Positions 24,222 to 33,407 of a DNA stretch of 64,000 bases are shown here, one piece after another; the stretch's first letter is position 1; each line of letters begins with the position of its first letter. This stretch comes from Kribbella steppae (GTDB taxonomy: Bacteria > Actinomycetota > Actinomycetes > Propionibacteriales > Kribbellaceae). Under the pieces are notes generated by a model. That model was not told the DNA's origin. It saw only the letters and a program-made list of their open reading frames with translations, and made no database searches. The translations under genes and the position numbers were made by a program. The stretch is taken from positions 124,001 to 188,000 of the forward strand of contig NZ_SLWN01000010.1 of the NCBI RefSeq assembly GCF_004342025.1, in the 5' to 3' direction.

Positions 24222-24671
24222 ATGCCCGAAGTCGTAGCCCAGCAGGTGAAGAGTGACGTCGGGCTGGCGAGTGCCCTGAGGTCGTCCACGCTCCGGTTGT
24301 CCCGGCAACTCCGGCGGCAGCGTGAGCCCGGTCACGACCTCACCGCCAACCAGCTCAGCGTGCTCGGTGCGCTGTCCAAACACGACGCGATGACGATCGG
24401 CGAGCTGGCCGCGCACGAGCAGGTCAAGCCGCCGTCGATGACGCGGATCGTGTCGAACATGGAGGAGGCGGGCCTGGTCGCCCGCCGGCCCCACCCGACC
24501 GACAAGCGCCAGATCCTGGTCGAGCTGACCGGTCGCGCGGACGAGCTGATCCTGGCCAACCGCCGGCGCCGCGACGAGTGGCTGCAGACCAAACTGAAGC
24601 AACTGACCCCCGAGGAGCGCGACATCCTGCGCAAGGCAGCCCCTGTTCTCGAACGCCTGGCGGCTACATGA
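24222..24671 (+). CDS. MarR-family regulator
   Basis: 149 residues, standard size. The winged HTH includes LTANQLSVLGALSKHDAMTI, the recognition helix KPPSMTRIVSNMEEAGLV, and the wing RRPHPTDKRQILVELTGRA. Its TGA overlaps the ATG of the MFS gene at 24668 as ATGA, so regulator and exporter are translationally coupled. It probably represses the operon from the site at 24190-24219. Confidence 0.94.
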   Translation: MPEVVAQQVKSDVGLASALRSSTLRLSRQLRRQREPGHDLTANQLSVLGALSKHDAMTIGELAAHEQVKPPSMTRIVSNMEEAGLVARRPHPTDKRQILVELTGRADELILANRRRRDEWLQTKLKQLTPEERDILRKAAPVLERLAAT

Positions 24672-26044
24672 GTCCGACCTTCCGCGCGTTCAAGGTCCGA
24701 AATTTCCGTCTCTACGCCTCCGGTGCCATCGTCTCGAACGTCGGCACCTGGATGCAGCGCGTCGCCCAGGACTGGCTGGTCCTGGAGCTGACCCATTCCG
24801 GTACGGCGCTCGGCATCGTCACCGGACTGCAGTTCTTACCCGCTCTACTGCTGGGCCCGTACGCCGGACTCGTCGCCGACCGCTTCCCGAAGCGTCGGGT
24901 GCTGACCTGCACCCAGATCGCGATGAGCCTCGTCGCGCTGGTGCTCGGCACTCTCACGATCACCGGCCTCGTCGAGCCCTGGCATGTGTACCTGCTGGCC
25001 CTGCTGTTCGGCGTCGGCACCGCCTTCGACGCTCCGGCCCGGCAGTCGTTCGTGGTCGAGATGGTCGGCCGCGACGAGCTGGCCAACGCGGTCGGGCTGA
25101 ACTCGGCGTCCTTCAACACGGCCCGGCTGATCGGCCCCGCGCTGGCCGGTCTGCTGATCCACTGGGTCGGCACCGGCCCGGTCATCCTGATCAACGCGGT
25201 GACGTACTTCGCCGTGATCCTGTCGCTGCGGCTGATGCGGGTCAGTGAGCTGCACACCCCGAAGCCGGCAGCCCGGGACAAGGGGATGATCCGCGACGGC
25301 ATGCGCTACCTGTGGCGCCGGCCGGATCTGATGATGGTGATGGTGACGGTGTTCTTCGCCGGCACCTTTGGCCTGAACTTCCAGCTGACGTCCGCGCTGA
25401 TGGCGACGCAGACCTTCCACAAGGGCGCGGGGGAGTACGGCATCCTCGGTTCGATCCTGGCGATCGGCTCTCTGTCCGGTGCGCTGCTGGCGGCCCGGCG
25501 GGCCCGGATCCGCGGGCGGATGGTGATCGGCGCGGCCCTGGTCTTCGGTGTGATGGCGATCGTCAGCGGCCTGATGCCGACGTACCTGAGCTACGCGCTC
25601 GTGCTCCCGCTGGTCGGGTTGGCCTCGCTGACCATGCTGACCACGGCGAACGCGACCATGCAGCTGGGCGTCGATCCGACCATGCGCGGCCGGGTGATGG
25701 CGCTCTACATGACGGTCCTTATGGGCGGTACGCCGATCGGCTCGCCGCTGATCGGGTGGGTCGGACAGCAGTTCGGCCCGCGCTGGTCGCTGATCGTCGG
25801 TGGCGCCCTCACCATTCTCGGGACGACCGCCTCGGTGCTCTACTTCTCCCGCCGCCGCGGCCTGTCGATCCGCCCCCGGCTACTGCCCCGCCCGCGCCTG
25901 GACATCGTGCCGCAGACGGAACTCCTCGGCGAAAAGGCAGTCGGCACCGAGCTCATCCCGGTCGAGCCGGACGCCAAGCCGGTGCTCATCCCGGTCGAGT
26001 CTGGAACCAAGCCGTCCAAGGATCTCGGACCCCGGGTGGCGTAG
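24668..26044 (+). CDS. MFS transporter, DHA3-type exporter
   Basis: 458 residues, start ATG overlapping the marR stop. It has about 12 helices followed by a hydrophilic C-terminal tail of about 50 residues. Typical DHA3 (EntS/MFS_3) blocks are FRAFKVRNFRLYASGAIVSN, GTWMQRVAQDWLVLELT, LVADRFPKRRVL and FDAPARQSFVVEMV. It probably exports a drug or siderophore-like compound when the MarR ligand is present. It contains a rare TTA leucine codon at 24836-24838, so in a bldA-dependent actinomycete it could be development-linked. Confidence 0.9.
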   Translation: MSPTFRAFKVRNFRLYASGAIVSNVGTWMQRVAQDWLVLELTHSGTALGIVTGLQFLPALLLGPYAGLVADRFPKRRVLTCTQIAMSLVALVLGTLTITGLVEPWHVYLLALLFGVGTAFDAPARQSFVVEMVGRDELANAVGLNSASFNTARLIGPALAGLLIHWVGTGPVILINAVTYFAVILSLRLMRVSELHTPKPAARDKGMIRDGMRYLWRRPDLMMVMVTVFFAGTFGLNFQLTSALMATQTFHKGAGEYGILGSILAIGSLSGALLAARRARIRGRMVIGAALVFGVMAIVSGLMPTYLSYALVLPLVGLASLTMLTTANATMQLGVDPTMRGRVMALYMTVLMGGTPIGSPLIGWVGQQFGPRWSLIVGGALTILGTTASVLYFSRRRGLSIRPRLLPRPRLDIVPQTELLGEKAVGTELIPVEPDAKPVLIPVESGTKPSKDLGPRVA

Positions 26045-26074
26045 CGCGCTTGCGGGTCACCCCCACAATGGGGT

Positions 26075-27478
26075 GTGACTCATTACGACTTGGTGATCAT
26101 CGGGACGGGCTCGGGGAACACGATCGTGAACCGGCGGTTCGCGGACCGGAAGGTGGCGATCGTCGAGCGCGGCGTGTTCGGCGGGACCTGTCTGAACGTG
26201 GGCTGCATCCCGACCAAGATGTTCGTGCACACCGCCGACCTGGCCGCCACGCCGTCGATCAGTTCCCGGTACGGCGTCGACGAGGAACTGGTCGGCGTCC
26301 GCTGGCCCGCCGTCCGGGACCGGATCTTCGGCCGGATCGACCCGATCGCCGCGGGTGGCTCGGAGTACCGGCACCACCACGCGGACAACGCCAACGTGAC
26401 CGTGTACGACGGTACTGGCCGGTTCACCGGCACCAAGGAGCTGACCGTCGACGGCAAGGACGGCACCACGAGTGTGCTCACCGGCGATCAGTTCGTCCTC
26501 GCCACCGGCAGCCGGCCGATCGTGCCGTCCATCCCCGGTCTCGAGGACGTCGGCTACCACACCTCGAACACGATCATGCGGCTGGACGAGCTGCCGCGCC
26601 GACTCGGCATCATCGGTAGCGGGTTCGTCGCGGCCGAGTTCGCGCACGTGTTCTCGTCGTACGGCGTCGACGTCACGCTGATCGCGCGGTCGGAGCTGCT
26701 GATGCGGCACGAGGACACCGAGATCGCCGAGCGCTTCACCGAGATCGCCCAGGGCAAGTACGACGTACGCCTCGAACACGACACCGTCCGGGCGACCCGG
26801 CGCGACGACGGCTCGATCGCGCTCGAGATGCTCAGCCCGACGGGCGTGGACGAACTCGTGGTCGACGAGGTCCTGGTCGCCGTCGGCCGTACGCCGAACT
26901 CGGACACGATGAACCTGGACGCCACCGGTGTCGCGGTCGACGACGAGGGGCGCGTGGTCGTCGACGAGTACCAGCAGACCACCGTCGACGGCATCTACGC
27001 GCTCGGCGACGTCACGTCACCACACCAGCTGAAGCACGTCGCGAATCACGAGGCCCGGGTGGTGAAGCACAACGTGCTGAACCCCACCGATCGGATCAAG
27101 TCAGACCACCGCTTCGTCCCGCACGCCGTGTTCAGCGCACCGCAGATCGCGGCCGTCGGCGTCACCGAGGAGGAGGCCCAGGAGCGTGGAATCCCTTATG
27201 TCGTGGGACGTCAGCAGTACGCCGACATCGCCTACGGCTGGGCGATGGAGGACACCACCGGCTTCGCCAAGATCCTGGCCGACCCGGAGTCCGGCCAGAT
27301 CATCGGCTGCCACATCATCGGCCCGCAGGCGTCGTCGGTGATCCAGCCGGTCATCCAGGCGATGAGCTTCGGCCTGGACGCCTACTCGATGGCCCGCGAC
27401 CAGTACTGGATTCACCCGGCGATGTCCGAGCTGATCGAGAACGCCCTGCTCAAGCTGGACCTAAAGGCGAAAAGCTGA
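26075..27478 (+). CDS. mtr: Mycothione reductase
   Basis: 467-residue pyridine nucleotide-disulfide oxidoreductase that reduces mycothiol disulfide with NADPH, the actinobacterial counterpart of glutathione reductase. FAD-binding motif GTGSGN (residues ~9-14), redox-active disulfide GGTCLNVGCIPTKM, NAD(P)-binding GSGFVAAEFAHVF, second FAD motif GIYALGDVT, and C-terminal His-Glu active-site segment HPAMSELIENAL. The missing Gly-x-Ala-x-Ala form at the N-terminus (here GNTIVNRRFA) is typical for Mtr rather than lipoamide dehydrogenase. The GTG start is probably leaderless. The last 18 bp overlap the convergent gene. Confidence 0.92.
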   Translation: MTHYDLVIIGTGSGNTIVNRRFADRKVAIVERGVFGGTCLNVGCIPTKMFVHTADLAATPSISSRYGVDEELVGVRWPAVRDRIFGRIDPIAAGGSEYRHHHADNANVTVYDGTGRFTGTKELTVDGKDGTTSVLTGDQFVLATGSRPIVPSIPGLEDVGYHTSNTIMRLDELPRRLGIIGSGFVAAEFAHVFSSYGVDVTLIARSELLMRHEDTEIAERFTEIAQGKYDVRLEHDTVRATRRDDGSIALEMLSPTGVDELVVDEVLVAVGRTPNSDTMNLDATGVAVDDEGRVVVDEYQQTTVDGIYALGDVTSPHQLKHVANHEARVVKHNVLNPTDRIKSDHRFVPHAVFSAPQIAAVGVTEEEAQERGIPYVVGRQQYADIAYGWAMEDTTGFAKILADPESGQIIGCHIIGPQASSVIQPVIQAMSFGLDAYSMARDQYWIHPAMSELIENALLKLDLKAKS

Positions 27479-28918
27479 GATCACCTCGGTCACACTGTCG
27501 AGCGTGTCGAGGTCGGGCAGGCTGATCATCACCTCGGCGACACCGGCCTCGGACAGTTCGCGGAAGCGGCCGATCTGGTCGGCGATAGTGCCGGCGTTGA
27601 CGGACGCGGCATAGCGGGCCGGGTTCTGGTTGCGTGGGCGCAAGCGGGACACCAGTTCGTCCACGTCCCGATGATCCTTGCCCACCAGGGTTGTGGACAG
27701 ATGCGTGAGCTCGACCGGGCGGTCGGTGAGTTCGCGAAGGTAGTCCGCGTGTTTGCGCACTGCCGCGACGTCTCCGAACACGTTCACGGCATCGGCGTAC
27801 CTCGCGGCGACTCGCATCGTCCGACGTCCGCTTCCGCCGACCAGCAAGGGCAAACGCTCTTGTAGCGGTCGCGGGTAACACGTCGTGTCCGGTACGTCGA
27901 GCACCGCGCCGCGGAACGGTTTGTTGCCTGGTCCCCATAAAACCGGCAGAAGTTGCAACGCGTCCTCGAGCAACGCATACCGCTCCGCGACCGACGGGAA
28001 CGTCCACCCGTACGCCTTGTGCTCCGCCTCGAACCACGCGAGCCCGACACCGCAGACAGTACGCCCACCACTGAGTACGTCGAGAGTCGCGGCGATCTTC
28101 CCCAGGTGCGCGACGTTCCGATACGTGATCCCGGAGACCAGAGTCCCCAGCCGCACCCGCGTCGTACACGCGGCCAGGTACCCCAGCGTCGTCCAGCTCT
28201 CCAGGAAGTCGTCCCAGGCCCGGCCGACCTGCGGGATCTGCCGGAAGTGGTCCATCACGTAGATCGCGTCGAACCCGGCGGACTCCGCTTTCGAGGCGAC
28301 CTCACGGATCCACGCAGCCGTCCCCGCCCGCCCGGCCTTGTGGGTGTAGCTGCTCAACTGCAGCCCGAACCGCAATCTAGTCGGCATCTCCTCCTGCCGC
28401 AGCGCTGCCGCTCCGGCATCCACGAACGCCGAAGGTACGACGCGAACCACGGCCGGCTCGAGCACGTCGTCGTACCCCTCGACCGGCAACTCCTTCTTCA
28501 CCGCGGCCCACGACCGCAGCTGCGACGTCAGCACATCGGCCGGGATCCGCTTCACCCGCGCGCGATTTCGCTGCCTGCACTCGGCGGCCGGCGTGTCGAA
28601 ACCAACCGCAACACAAGGCATCCCGGCCGCCCGGGCCAACTCGAGCCAGCGCAACCGCCGCTCCCGATCGAGCCCGAGCGTGTCGATCACCGTCGTCAGC
28701 TGCCGCCCGATCCGTTGCCGCACCACCTCTTCCAGCAACGCGAACGCATCCGCACTGGCCGCCAGATCGTCCTCGCCGGCCCCGACCAGCGCCCGCAGCC
28801 GATCACTCGACACGATCAGGTCCGCAGCGAACCGCTCTGCCGCCCAGGTCGACTTCCCCGAGGCACCCGGCCCCACCAGGATCACCACACACGGCGACGG
28901 CAGCTTCAGCTCATCCAC
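27461..28918 (-). CDS. Fusion: P-loop kinase-like domain + LLM-class (F420/flavin) oxidoreductase
   Basis: 485 residues from the GTG at 28916-28918; another GTG at 28936 is possible. Residues ~7-170 are an AAA/zeta-like P-loop kinase domain: Walker A LVGPGASGKSTWAAERF, then IVSSDRLRALVG, VIDTLGLDRERRLRWLELA and a lid RNRARVKRIPADVL, as in polynucleotide-kinase-like proteins. From ~180 an LLM domain begins (RLRFGLQLSSYTHKAG, FDAIYVMDHFRQIP, GYLAACTTRVRLGTLV, YRNVAHLGKIAATLDVLSGGR), typical of F420-dependent TIM-barrel oxidoreductases. The joint function is unknown. Divergent from thpR, another RNA-end enzyme. Confidence 0.82.
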   Translation of the reverse strand: MDELKLPSPCVVILVGPGASGKSTWAAERFAADLIVSSDRLRALVGAGEDDLAASADAFALLEEVVRQRIGRQLTTVIDTLGLDRERRLRWLELARAAGMPCVAVGFDTPAAECRQRNRARVKRIPADVLTSQLRSWAAVKKELPVEGYDDVLEPAVVRVVPSAFVDAGAAALRQEEMPTRLRFGLQLSSYTHKAGRAGTAAWIREVASKAESAGFDAIYVMDHFRQIPQVGRAWDDFLESWTTLGYLAACTTRVRLGTLVSGITYRNVAHLGKIAATLDVLSGGRTVCGVGLAWFEAEHKAYGWTFPSVAERYALLEDALQLLPVLWGPGNKPFRGAVLDVPDTTCYPRPLQERLPLLVGGSGRRTMRVAARYADAVNVFGDVAAVRKHADYLRELTDRPVELTHLSTTLVGKDHRDVDELVSRLRPRNQNPARYAASVNAGTIADQIGRFRELSEAGVAEVMISLPDLDTLDSVTEVISAFRL

Positions 28919-28951
28919 AAAAGCAGTTTCCCGCACCGATAAGATTTTGGG

Positions 28952-29515
28952 ATGCGATTGTTCGTGGCGGTAGTGCCACCGATTGACGTAGTGGAGGATC
29001 TGAGCGAGTTCGTGGAGCCGCGGCGGGACCATCCGGATGACGACATCCGATGGGCCGCGGACGTGCACTGGCACATCACACTGGCCTTCCTGGGCGACGT
29101 GCCGGACTGGAAGACGGACGAGTTGGCAGAGCGGCTGGAGCTGGCCGCCAAGCGGCAGAAGCCGTTCGAACTGCAACTCACCGGAGCGGGTGCGTTCCCG
29201 GGTGTGCCCGATGCGCGGGTGCTGTACGCCGGGGTGCGCGACGACACCGAGTCGCTCAAGCACCTGGCGATGACGACGAAGGCGGCAGCGAATCGCGCCG
29301 GCGTCACCGTGGAAGGTAGGAAATTCACCCCGCACCTGACCCTGGCCCGGCTGCGCCGCCCGATCGACGCCACCAAGTGGGTCAGGGTTTTCGACACCTA
29401 CGCCGGTCCGTCGTGGACCGCGGGAAGCCTGCAACTGATCGAGTCCCGGCTCGGTGAAGGTCCGGGCCACAGTGCGGCGTACGCCACAGTGGGCGAATGG
29501 GAGTTCTTAGGCTAA
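28952..29515 (+). CDS. thpR: RNA 2',3'-cyclic phosphodiesterase (2H family, ThpR)
   Basis: 187 residues with two His-x-Thr motifs, HITLAFLGDV (about 47) and HLTLARLR (about 128), the active site of the 2H phosphoesterase fold. It hydrolyses 2',3'-cyclic phosphate RNA ends. It starts MRLFVAVVPP, typical of ThpR. TAAGAT lies 6 nt before the ATG, so it may be leaderless. The last codons (TTA GGC TAA) form part of the iron box upstream of efeU, and TTA is a rare codon. Divergent from the kinase-LLM fusion, suggesting a link with RNA end processing. Confidence 0.92.
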   Translation: MRLFVAVVPPIDVVEDLSEFVEPRRDHPDDDIRWAADVHWHITLAFLGDVPDWKTDELAERLELAAKRQKPFELQLTGAGAFPGVPDARVLYAGVRDDTESLKHLAMTTKAAANRAGVTVEGRKFTPHLTLARLRRPIDATKWVRVFDTYAGPSWTAGSLQLIESRLGEGPGHSAAYATVGEWEFLG

Positions 29516-29540
29516 CCTCAGCAAGGTTAGCCGTACCTAA
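29507..29540. promoter_or_regulatory. Double DtxR/IdeR-type iron box
   Basis: AAGGTTAGCCGTACCTAA (29523-29540) closely matches the IdeR/DmdR consensus, and TTAGGCTAACCT (29507-29518) is a second partial site. Together they form a 34-bp inverted repeat that ends 18 bp before the efeU start. Iron-loaded DtxR/IdeR should repress efeUOB here. The left half lies inside the thpR coding end. Confidence 0.85.
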
Positions 29541-29558
29541 TGCCGCTGGAGTCCCGCC

Positions 29559-30404
29559 ATGCTCGCGAACTACCTGATCGGACTCCGGGAAGGCCTCGAG
29601 GCATCGCTGGTCGTCAGCATCCTCGCTACCTTCCTGGTCAAATCAGGGCACCGGGATCGGCTCAAACTGGTCTGGATCGGAGTCGGCGTCGCGGTCGCCG
29701 TCGCGGTGGCCGGCTGGTCACTGCTGCAGTTCATCACCGTGCTGACCGCCCGGTCGTTCACCACCCAGGAGACCATCGGCGGAATCATGTCGATCCTCGC
29801 GGTCGGCTTCGTCACCTGGATGATCTTCTGGATGCGCAAGGCGTCGCGCAGTATCGCCAAGGAGTTGCGCGAGCGGATGGGCCAGGCGCTCGAGGTCGGT
29901 CCGCGGGCGGTCGTCATCCTGGCTTTCCTGGCGGTCTTCCGGGAGGGCATCGAGACCGCGTTCATCGTCTACGCGTCGGCCGCCACCGCGACCACGGCGA
30001 CCCCGCTCATCGGCGTACTGCTCGGCCTGGCCACATCCGTGCTGCTCGGGCTCCTGATCTACCGCGGTGCGGTCCGGATCAACCTCGCGGTCTTCTTCAA
30101 GTGGACCGGTGCGCTGCTGATCCTGGTCGCGGCGGGCATCTTCGCCTACGGCTTCCACGACCTGCAGGAGGCGAACATCCTGCCCGGCCTGCAGACTCTC
30201 GCCTTCGACATCTCCCACATCATCCCGCCGGACAGCTGGTACGGCGTGCTGCTCAAGGGAATCTTCAACTTCAACCCGTCCCCGACCGTCGTCGAGGCGG
30301 TCGCCTGGCTGGCGTACCTCGTCCCCGTGCTGGTGCTGTACTTCCGCCCGCTGAAGAGCAAGACGCCGCCCGCCGTACCGGCAACGAACGCCGAAACGGC
30401 TTGA
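29559..30404 (+). CDS. efeU: FTR1-family iron permease EfeU
   Basis: 281 residues, seven predicted membrane helices. Both FTR1 iron-binding motifs are present: REGLE at residues 10-14 and REGIE at about 131-135. It is the membrane channel of the EfeUOB ferrous/ferric uptake system. First gene of the operon behind the double iron box; efeO follows 26 bp downstream. Confidence 0.94.
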   Translation: MLANYLIGLREGLEASLVVSILATFLVKSGHRDRLKLVWIGVGVAVAVAVAGWSLLQFITVLTARSFTTQETIGGIMSILAVGFVTWMIFWMRKASRSIAKELRERMGQALEVGPRAVVILAFLAVFREGIETAFIVYASAATATTATPLIGVLLGLATSVLLGLLIYRGAVRINLAVFFKWTGALLILVAAGIFAYGFHDLQEANILPGLQTLAFDISHIIPPDSWYGVLLKGIFNFNPSPTVVEAVAWLAYLVPVLVLYFRPLKSKTPPAVPATNAETA

Positions 30405-30430
30405 TCCACCACTCACAGTCCAGGAGAACC

Positions 30431-31570
30431 ATGTTCACGTCAGCGGCCCGCCGGGCTACCGTCATCGGCGCAGTACTGGGGCTCGCCACGCTCACTGGCT
30501 GTGCCGACGAGACACCGGCGGCCACCGACGACGGCACCGGTCCGGTGGCCGTCAAGGCGTCCGACTCGGAGTGCGACCTGAGCCGCCGCGACGTGAAGTC
30601 CGGCACCAGTACGTTCACCGTCACCAACGGTGGCAGCAAGGTCACCGAGTTCTACGTGTACGCCGAGGGCGACCGGGTGATGGGCGAGGTCGAGAACATC
30701 GGCCCCGGCCTCAAGCGTGACCTGATCGTCGAGCTGCCGACCGGCAAGTACCAGGCGGTCTGCAAGCCCGGCATGGTCGGCAACGGGATCCGCGGCGACC
30801 TGACTGTCACCGGTGACGCACCCGCGCAGGTCGACGAGGACACCCTGCTCAAGCAGGCCACCCAGAGCTACCAGCGGTACGTGAACTCGCAGGCGATCGC
30901 ACTGGAGCAGAAGACCACCGAGTTCGTGGCCGCGGTCAAGGCCGGCGACGTGGCCAAGGCCAAGGAGCTGTTCCCGGTGTCGCGCACGTACTGGGAGCGG
31001 ATCGAGCCGGTCGCGGAGTCGTTCGGCGACCTGGACCCGAAGATCGATGCCCGGATCAACGATGTCGAGCCGGGCACCGAGTGGACCGGGTACCACCGGA
31101 TCGAGCAGGCGCTCTGGGTCTCGAACACCACCAAGGGCATGGAGAAGTACGCCGACCTGCTGCTGACCGACGTGAAGACGGTGGTGGCCAAGGCCAAGGT
31201 GGTGCAGCTCAACCCGCTGCAGCTCGCCAACGGCGCCAAGGAACTGCTCGACGAGGTCTCCACCGGCAAGATCACCGGCGAGGAGGACCGCTACTCGCAC
31301 ACCGACCTGTGGGACTTCGAGGCCAACGTGGAAGGCTCGCAGGCCGCCATCCAGGCGCTCCGCCCGGCCCTGCAGAAGCGTGACGCCGCCCTCGTCGTCA
31401 CGCTGGACACGAACTTCAAGGCAGTCTTCGCCGCGCTTGACAAGTACCGCGTCGGCGACGGCTTCAAGCCCTATGTGGTGAGCGAGGCCGAGAAGAAGCA
31501 GCTCGGCCAGGTCGTGGACGGGCTGGCCGAGCCGGTCAGCAAGGTCGCCGGAGTGATTGCAACGAAATGA
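30431..31570 (+). CDS. efeO: EfeO iron-uptake lipoprotein (cupredoxin + M75 domain)
   Basis: 379 residues with a lipoprotein signal (lipobox LTGC, Cys at residue 24). Residues ~35-125 form an EfeO-type cupredoxin domain, and ~130-375 an imelysin/peptidase-M75-like domain with the conserved HxxE in YHRIEQALW. It acts outside the membrane, delivering iron to EfeU. AGGAGA precedes the ATG. Its stop overlaps the efeB start as ATGA. Confidence 0.93.
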   Translation: MFTSAARRATVIGAVLGLATLTGCADETPAATDDGTGPVAVKASDSECDLSRRDVKSGTSTFTVTNGGSKVTEFYVYAEGDRVMGEVENIGPGLKRDLIVELPTGKYQAVCKPGMVGNGIRGDLTVTGDAPAQVDEDTLLKQATQSYQRYVNSQAIALEQKTTEFVAAVKAGDVAKAKELFPVSRTYWERIEPVAESFGDLDPKIDARINDVEPGTEWTGYHRIEQALWVSNTTKGMEKYADLLLTDVKTVVAKAKVVQLNPLQLANGAKELLDEVSTGKITGEEDRYSHTDLWDFEANVEGSQAAIQALRPALQKRDAALVVTLDTNFKAVFAALDKYRVGDGFKPYVVSEAEKKQLGQVVDGLAEPVSKVAGVIATK

Positions 31571-32829
31571 CCGAAGAATCGGCACAGCGCAAGGGAATCT
31601 CTCGCCGCGGCCTGTTCGGGGCCGCCGGCGCGGCCGTGGCCACGGGCGTCGCCGGGTACGCCGCCCATTCCGTGCTCGCCGGGGAGGAGTCCCAGGCAGC
31701 TGACACGACCGGTCCGGTCGAGTTCCACGGTGAGCACCAGGCCGGGATCATCACCCCGGTCCAGGACCGGCTGCATTTCGCCGCGTTCGACGTCACCACC
31801 ACGAAGCGCGCCGAGCTCGTCTCGCTGCTGAAGGAGTGGTCCGCGGCCGCGGCCCTCCTCACGGCAGGTCGCGACATCGGTCAGTACGGCGCGGTGAACG
31901 GACCGGGCGAGGCGCCGCCGGAGGACACCGGTGAAGCGGTCGGTCTGCCGCCGGCCCGGCTGACGCTGACCATCGGATTCGGGCCGAGCCTGTTCGACAA
32001 GCGGTTCGGCCTGGCGTCGAAACGGCCGCAGGCGTTGGTGGATCTGCCGCACTTCATCGCCGACGACCTGGACCCGAACCGGTCCGGCGGCGATATCGCC
32101 GTACAGGCTTGCTCGGACGACCCGCAGGTCGCCGTCCACGCGATCCGGAACCTGGCCCGGATCGGCTTCGGCCGGGTCGCGGTCCGCTACTCTCAGCTGG
32201 GGTTCGGGCGGACGGCGTCCACGTCGAGGGCGCAGACGACACCGCGGAACCTGTTCGGCTTCAAGGACGGCACGAACAACCTGAAGCTCGAGGACACGGC
32301 CAAGCTCGAGCAGCAGCTGTGGGTGCAGCCCGACGACGGCCCGGACTGGATGGTCGGCGGCTCCTACCTGGTGTCGCGGCGGATCCGGATGAACATCGAG
32401 ATCTGGGACCGTACGTCGCTCGGCGAACAGGAATCCATCATCGGCCGGGGCAAGGGCACCGGAGCGCCGCTGGGCAAGGCGGACGAGTTCGACGCGATCG
32501 ACTTCGAGGCGAAGAACTCCGATGGTGACCTGAAGGTCGCGAAAGAAGCGCACATCCGGCTGGCGCATCCGTCGTTCAACAACGGCGCCGAGTTGCTCCG
32601 CCGCGGCTACAACTTCGTCGACGGCTCGGACGGTCTCGGCCGGCTGGACGCGGGACTGTTCTTCCTGGCCTACCAGCGGGATCCGCGCAAGCAGTTCATC
32701 CCGGTCCAGAACCAGCTGGCCCGGTCCGACGTACTGAACGAATACATCGTCCACGTCGGCTCCGGCATCTTCGCCTGCCCCGGCGGCGTCACGGCAGGTT
32801 CCTACTGGGGCGAGAAGTTGTTCGCCTGA
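31567..32829 (+). CDS. efeB: EfeB, Tat-exported DyP-type haem peroxidase
   Basis: 420 residues with a twin-arginine signal (ISRRGLFGAAGAAVATGV). The DyP-family distal haem motif is GFKDGTNN, and the proximal His lies in the C-terminal half (HPSFNNGAELLRRGYNFVDG). In EfeUOB it oxidises Fe2+ or strips iron from haem at the cell surface. The start overlaps the efeO stop by 4 bp. Its 3' end overlaps the convergent DUF2867 gene by 28 bp. Confidence 0.94.
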   Translation: MTEESAQRKGISRRGLFGAAGAAVATGVAGYAAHSVLAGEESQAADTTGPVEFHGEHQAGIITPVQDRLHFAAFDVTTTKRAELVSLLKEWSAAAALLTAGRDIGQYGAVNGPGEAPPEDTGEAVGLPPARLTLTIGFGPSLFDKRFGLASKRPQALVDLPHFIADDLDPNRSGGDIAVQACSDDPQVAVHAIRNLARIGFGRVAVRYSQLGFGRTASTSRAQTTPRNLFGFKDGTNNLKLEDTAKLEQQLWVQPDDGPDWMVGGSYLVSRRIRMNIEIWDRTSLGEQESIIGRGKGTGAPLGKADEFDAIDFEAKNSDGDLKVAKEAHIRLAHPSFNNGAELLRRGYNFVDGSDGLGRLDAGLFFLAYQRDPRKQFIPVQNQLARSDVLNEYIVHVGSGIFACPGGVTAGSYWGEKLFA

Positions 32830-33397
32830 GCTTCCCACTCCTTGGCTATGCCCTTGAGTAGCGGGGGATAGACGAGGAGATGGCGGAACGGCAGGATCGC
32901 GGCCATGTAGAGCCGGCCGAGGCGGCCGTTGGGTTTGACGAGCACGGTCATCTGGCCGCGGTAGCGGCCGGTGCCGTCCGGGACCCAGGTCAGATGCATG
33001 GCGGCGTGACAGGTCTTGTTCGACATCTCGGCGACGAACTCGTTGCTGGTCAGGAAGACCGAGGTGAACGGGAGGCGCTCGAACGTCGGCCCGGCGGGGC
33101 CCTCGCGGAGGTCGGCGGGCAGGCGGTCGCGCAAGGTGGCGACCCGGGACCCGACCTTCGAGTCGGGGTCGTCCCATCCGAACAGTTCACCGAGCTTCCA
33201 GCGGATCGCGAACAGCGTCCGGGCGATCCAGGACGGGTTGTCGCTGGTGTCACCGCCCGACATCAACTTGAGGAGCCGGGGAAAGTCATTCGGGCCGCCC
33301 GGTGTCGGCAGGGCCCAGACGTCTTCGACGTGAACTCGGGGGCGATCTCGTGCATCCGCCACGGTGGGTCGGTGTAGGCGGACTTCGGCAGCTTCAT
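32802..33397 (-). pseudogene. DUF2867 protein gene with apparent one-base frameshift
   Basis: An intact start exists at 33395-33397 (ATG, with AGGAAAG upstream), giving MKLPKSAYTDPPWRMHEIAP, the expected N-terminus of DUF2867 proteins. After EFT (about 33330) the frame breaks. The rest of the family sequence (VEDVWALPTPGGPNDFPRLL to the end) continues one frame over. A single missing base, GAGTTCAC(C)GTCGAAGAC, restores it. Total about 198 codons. It is either a recent loss-of-function mutation or a sequencing error. The upstream tetR and a fresh 22-bp duplication at 33408-33451 adjoin it. Family function is unknown (SRPBCC-like fold possible). Confidence 0.75.
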
Positions 33398-33407
33398 GTG
33401 CTTTCCT

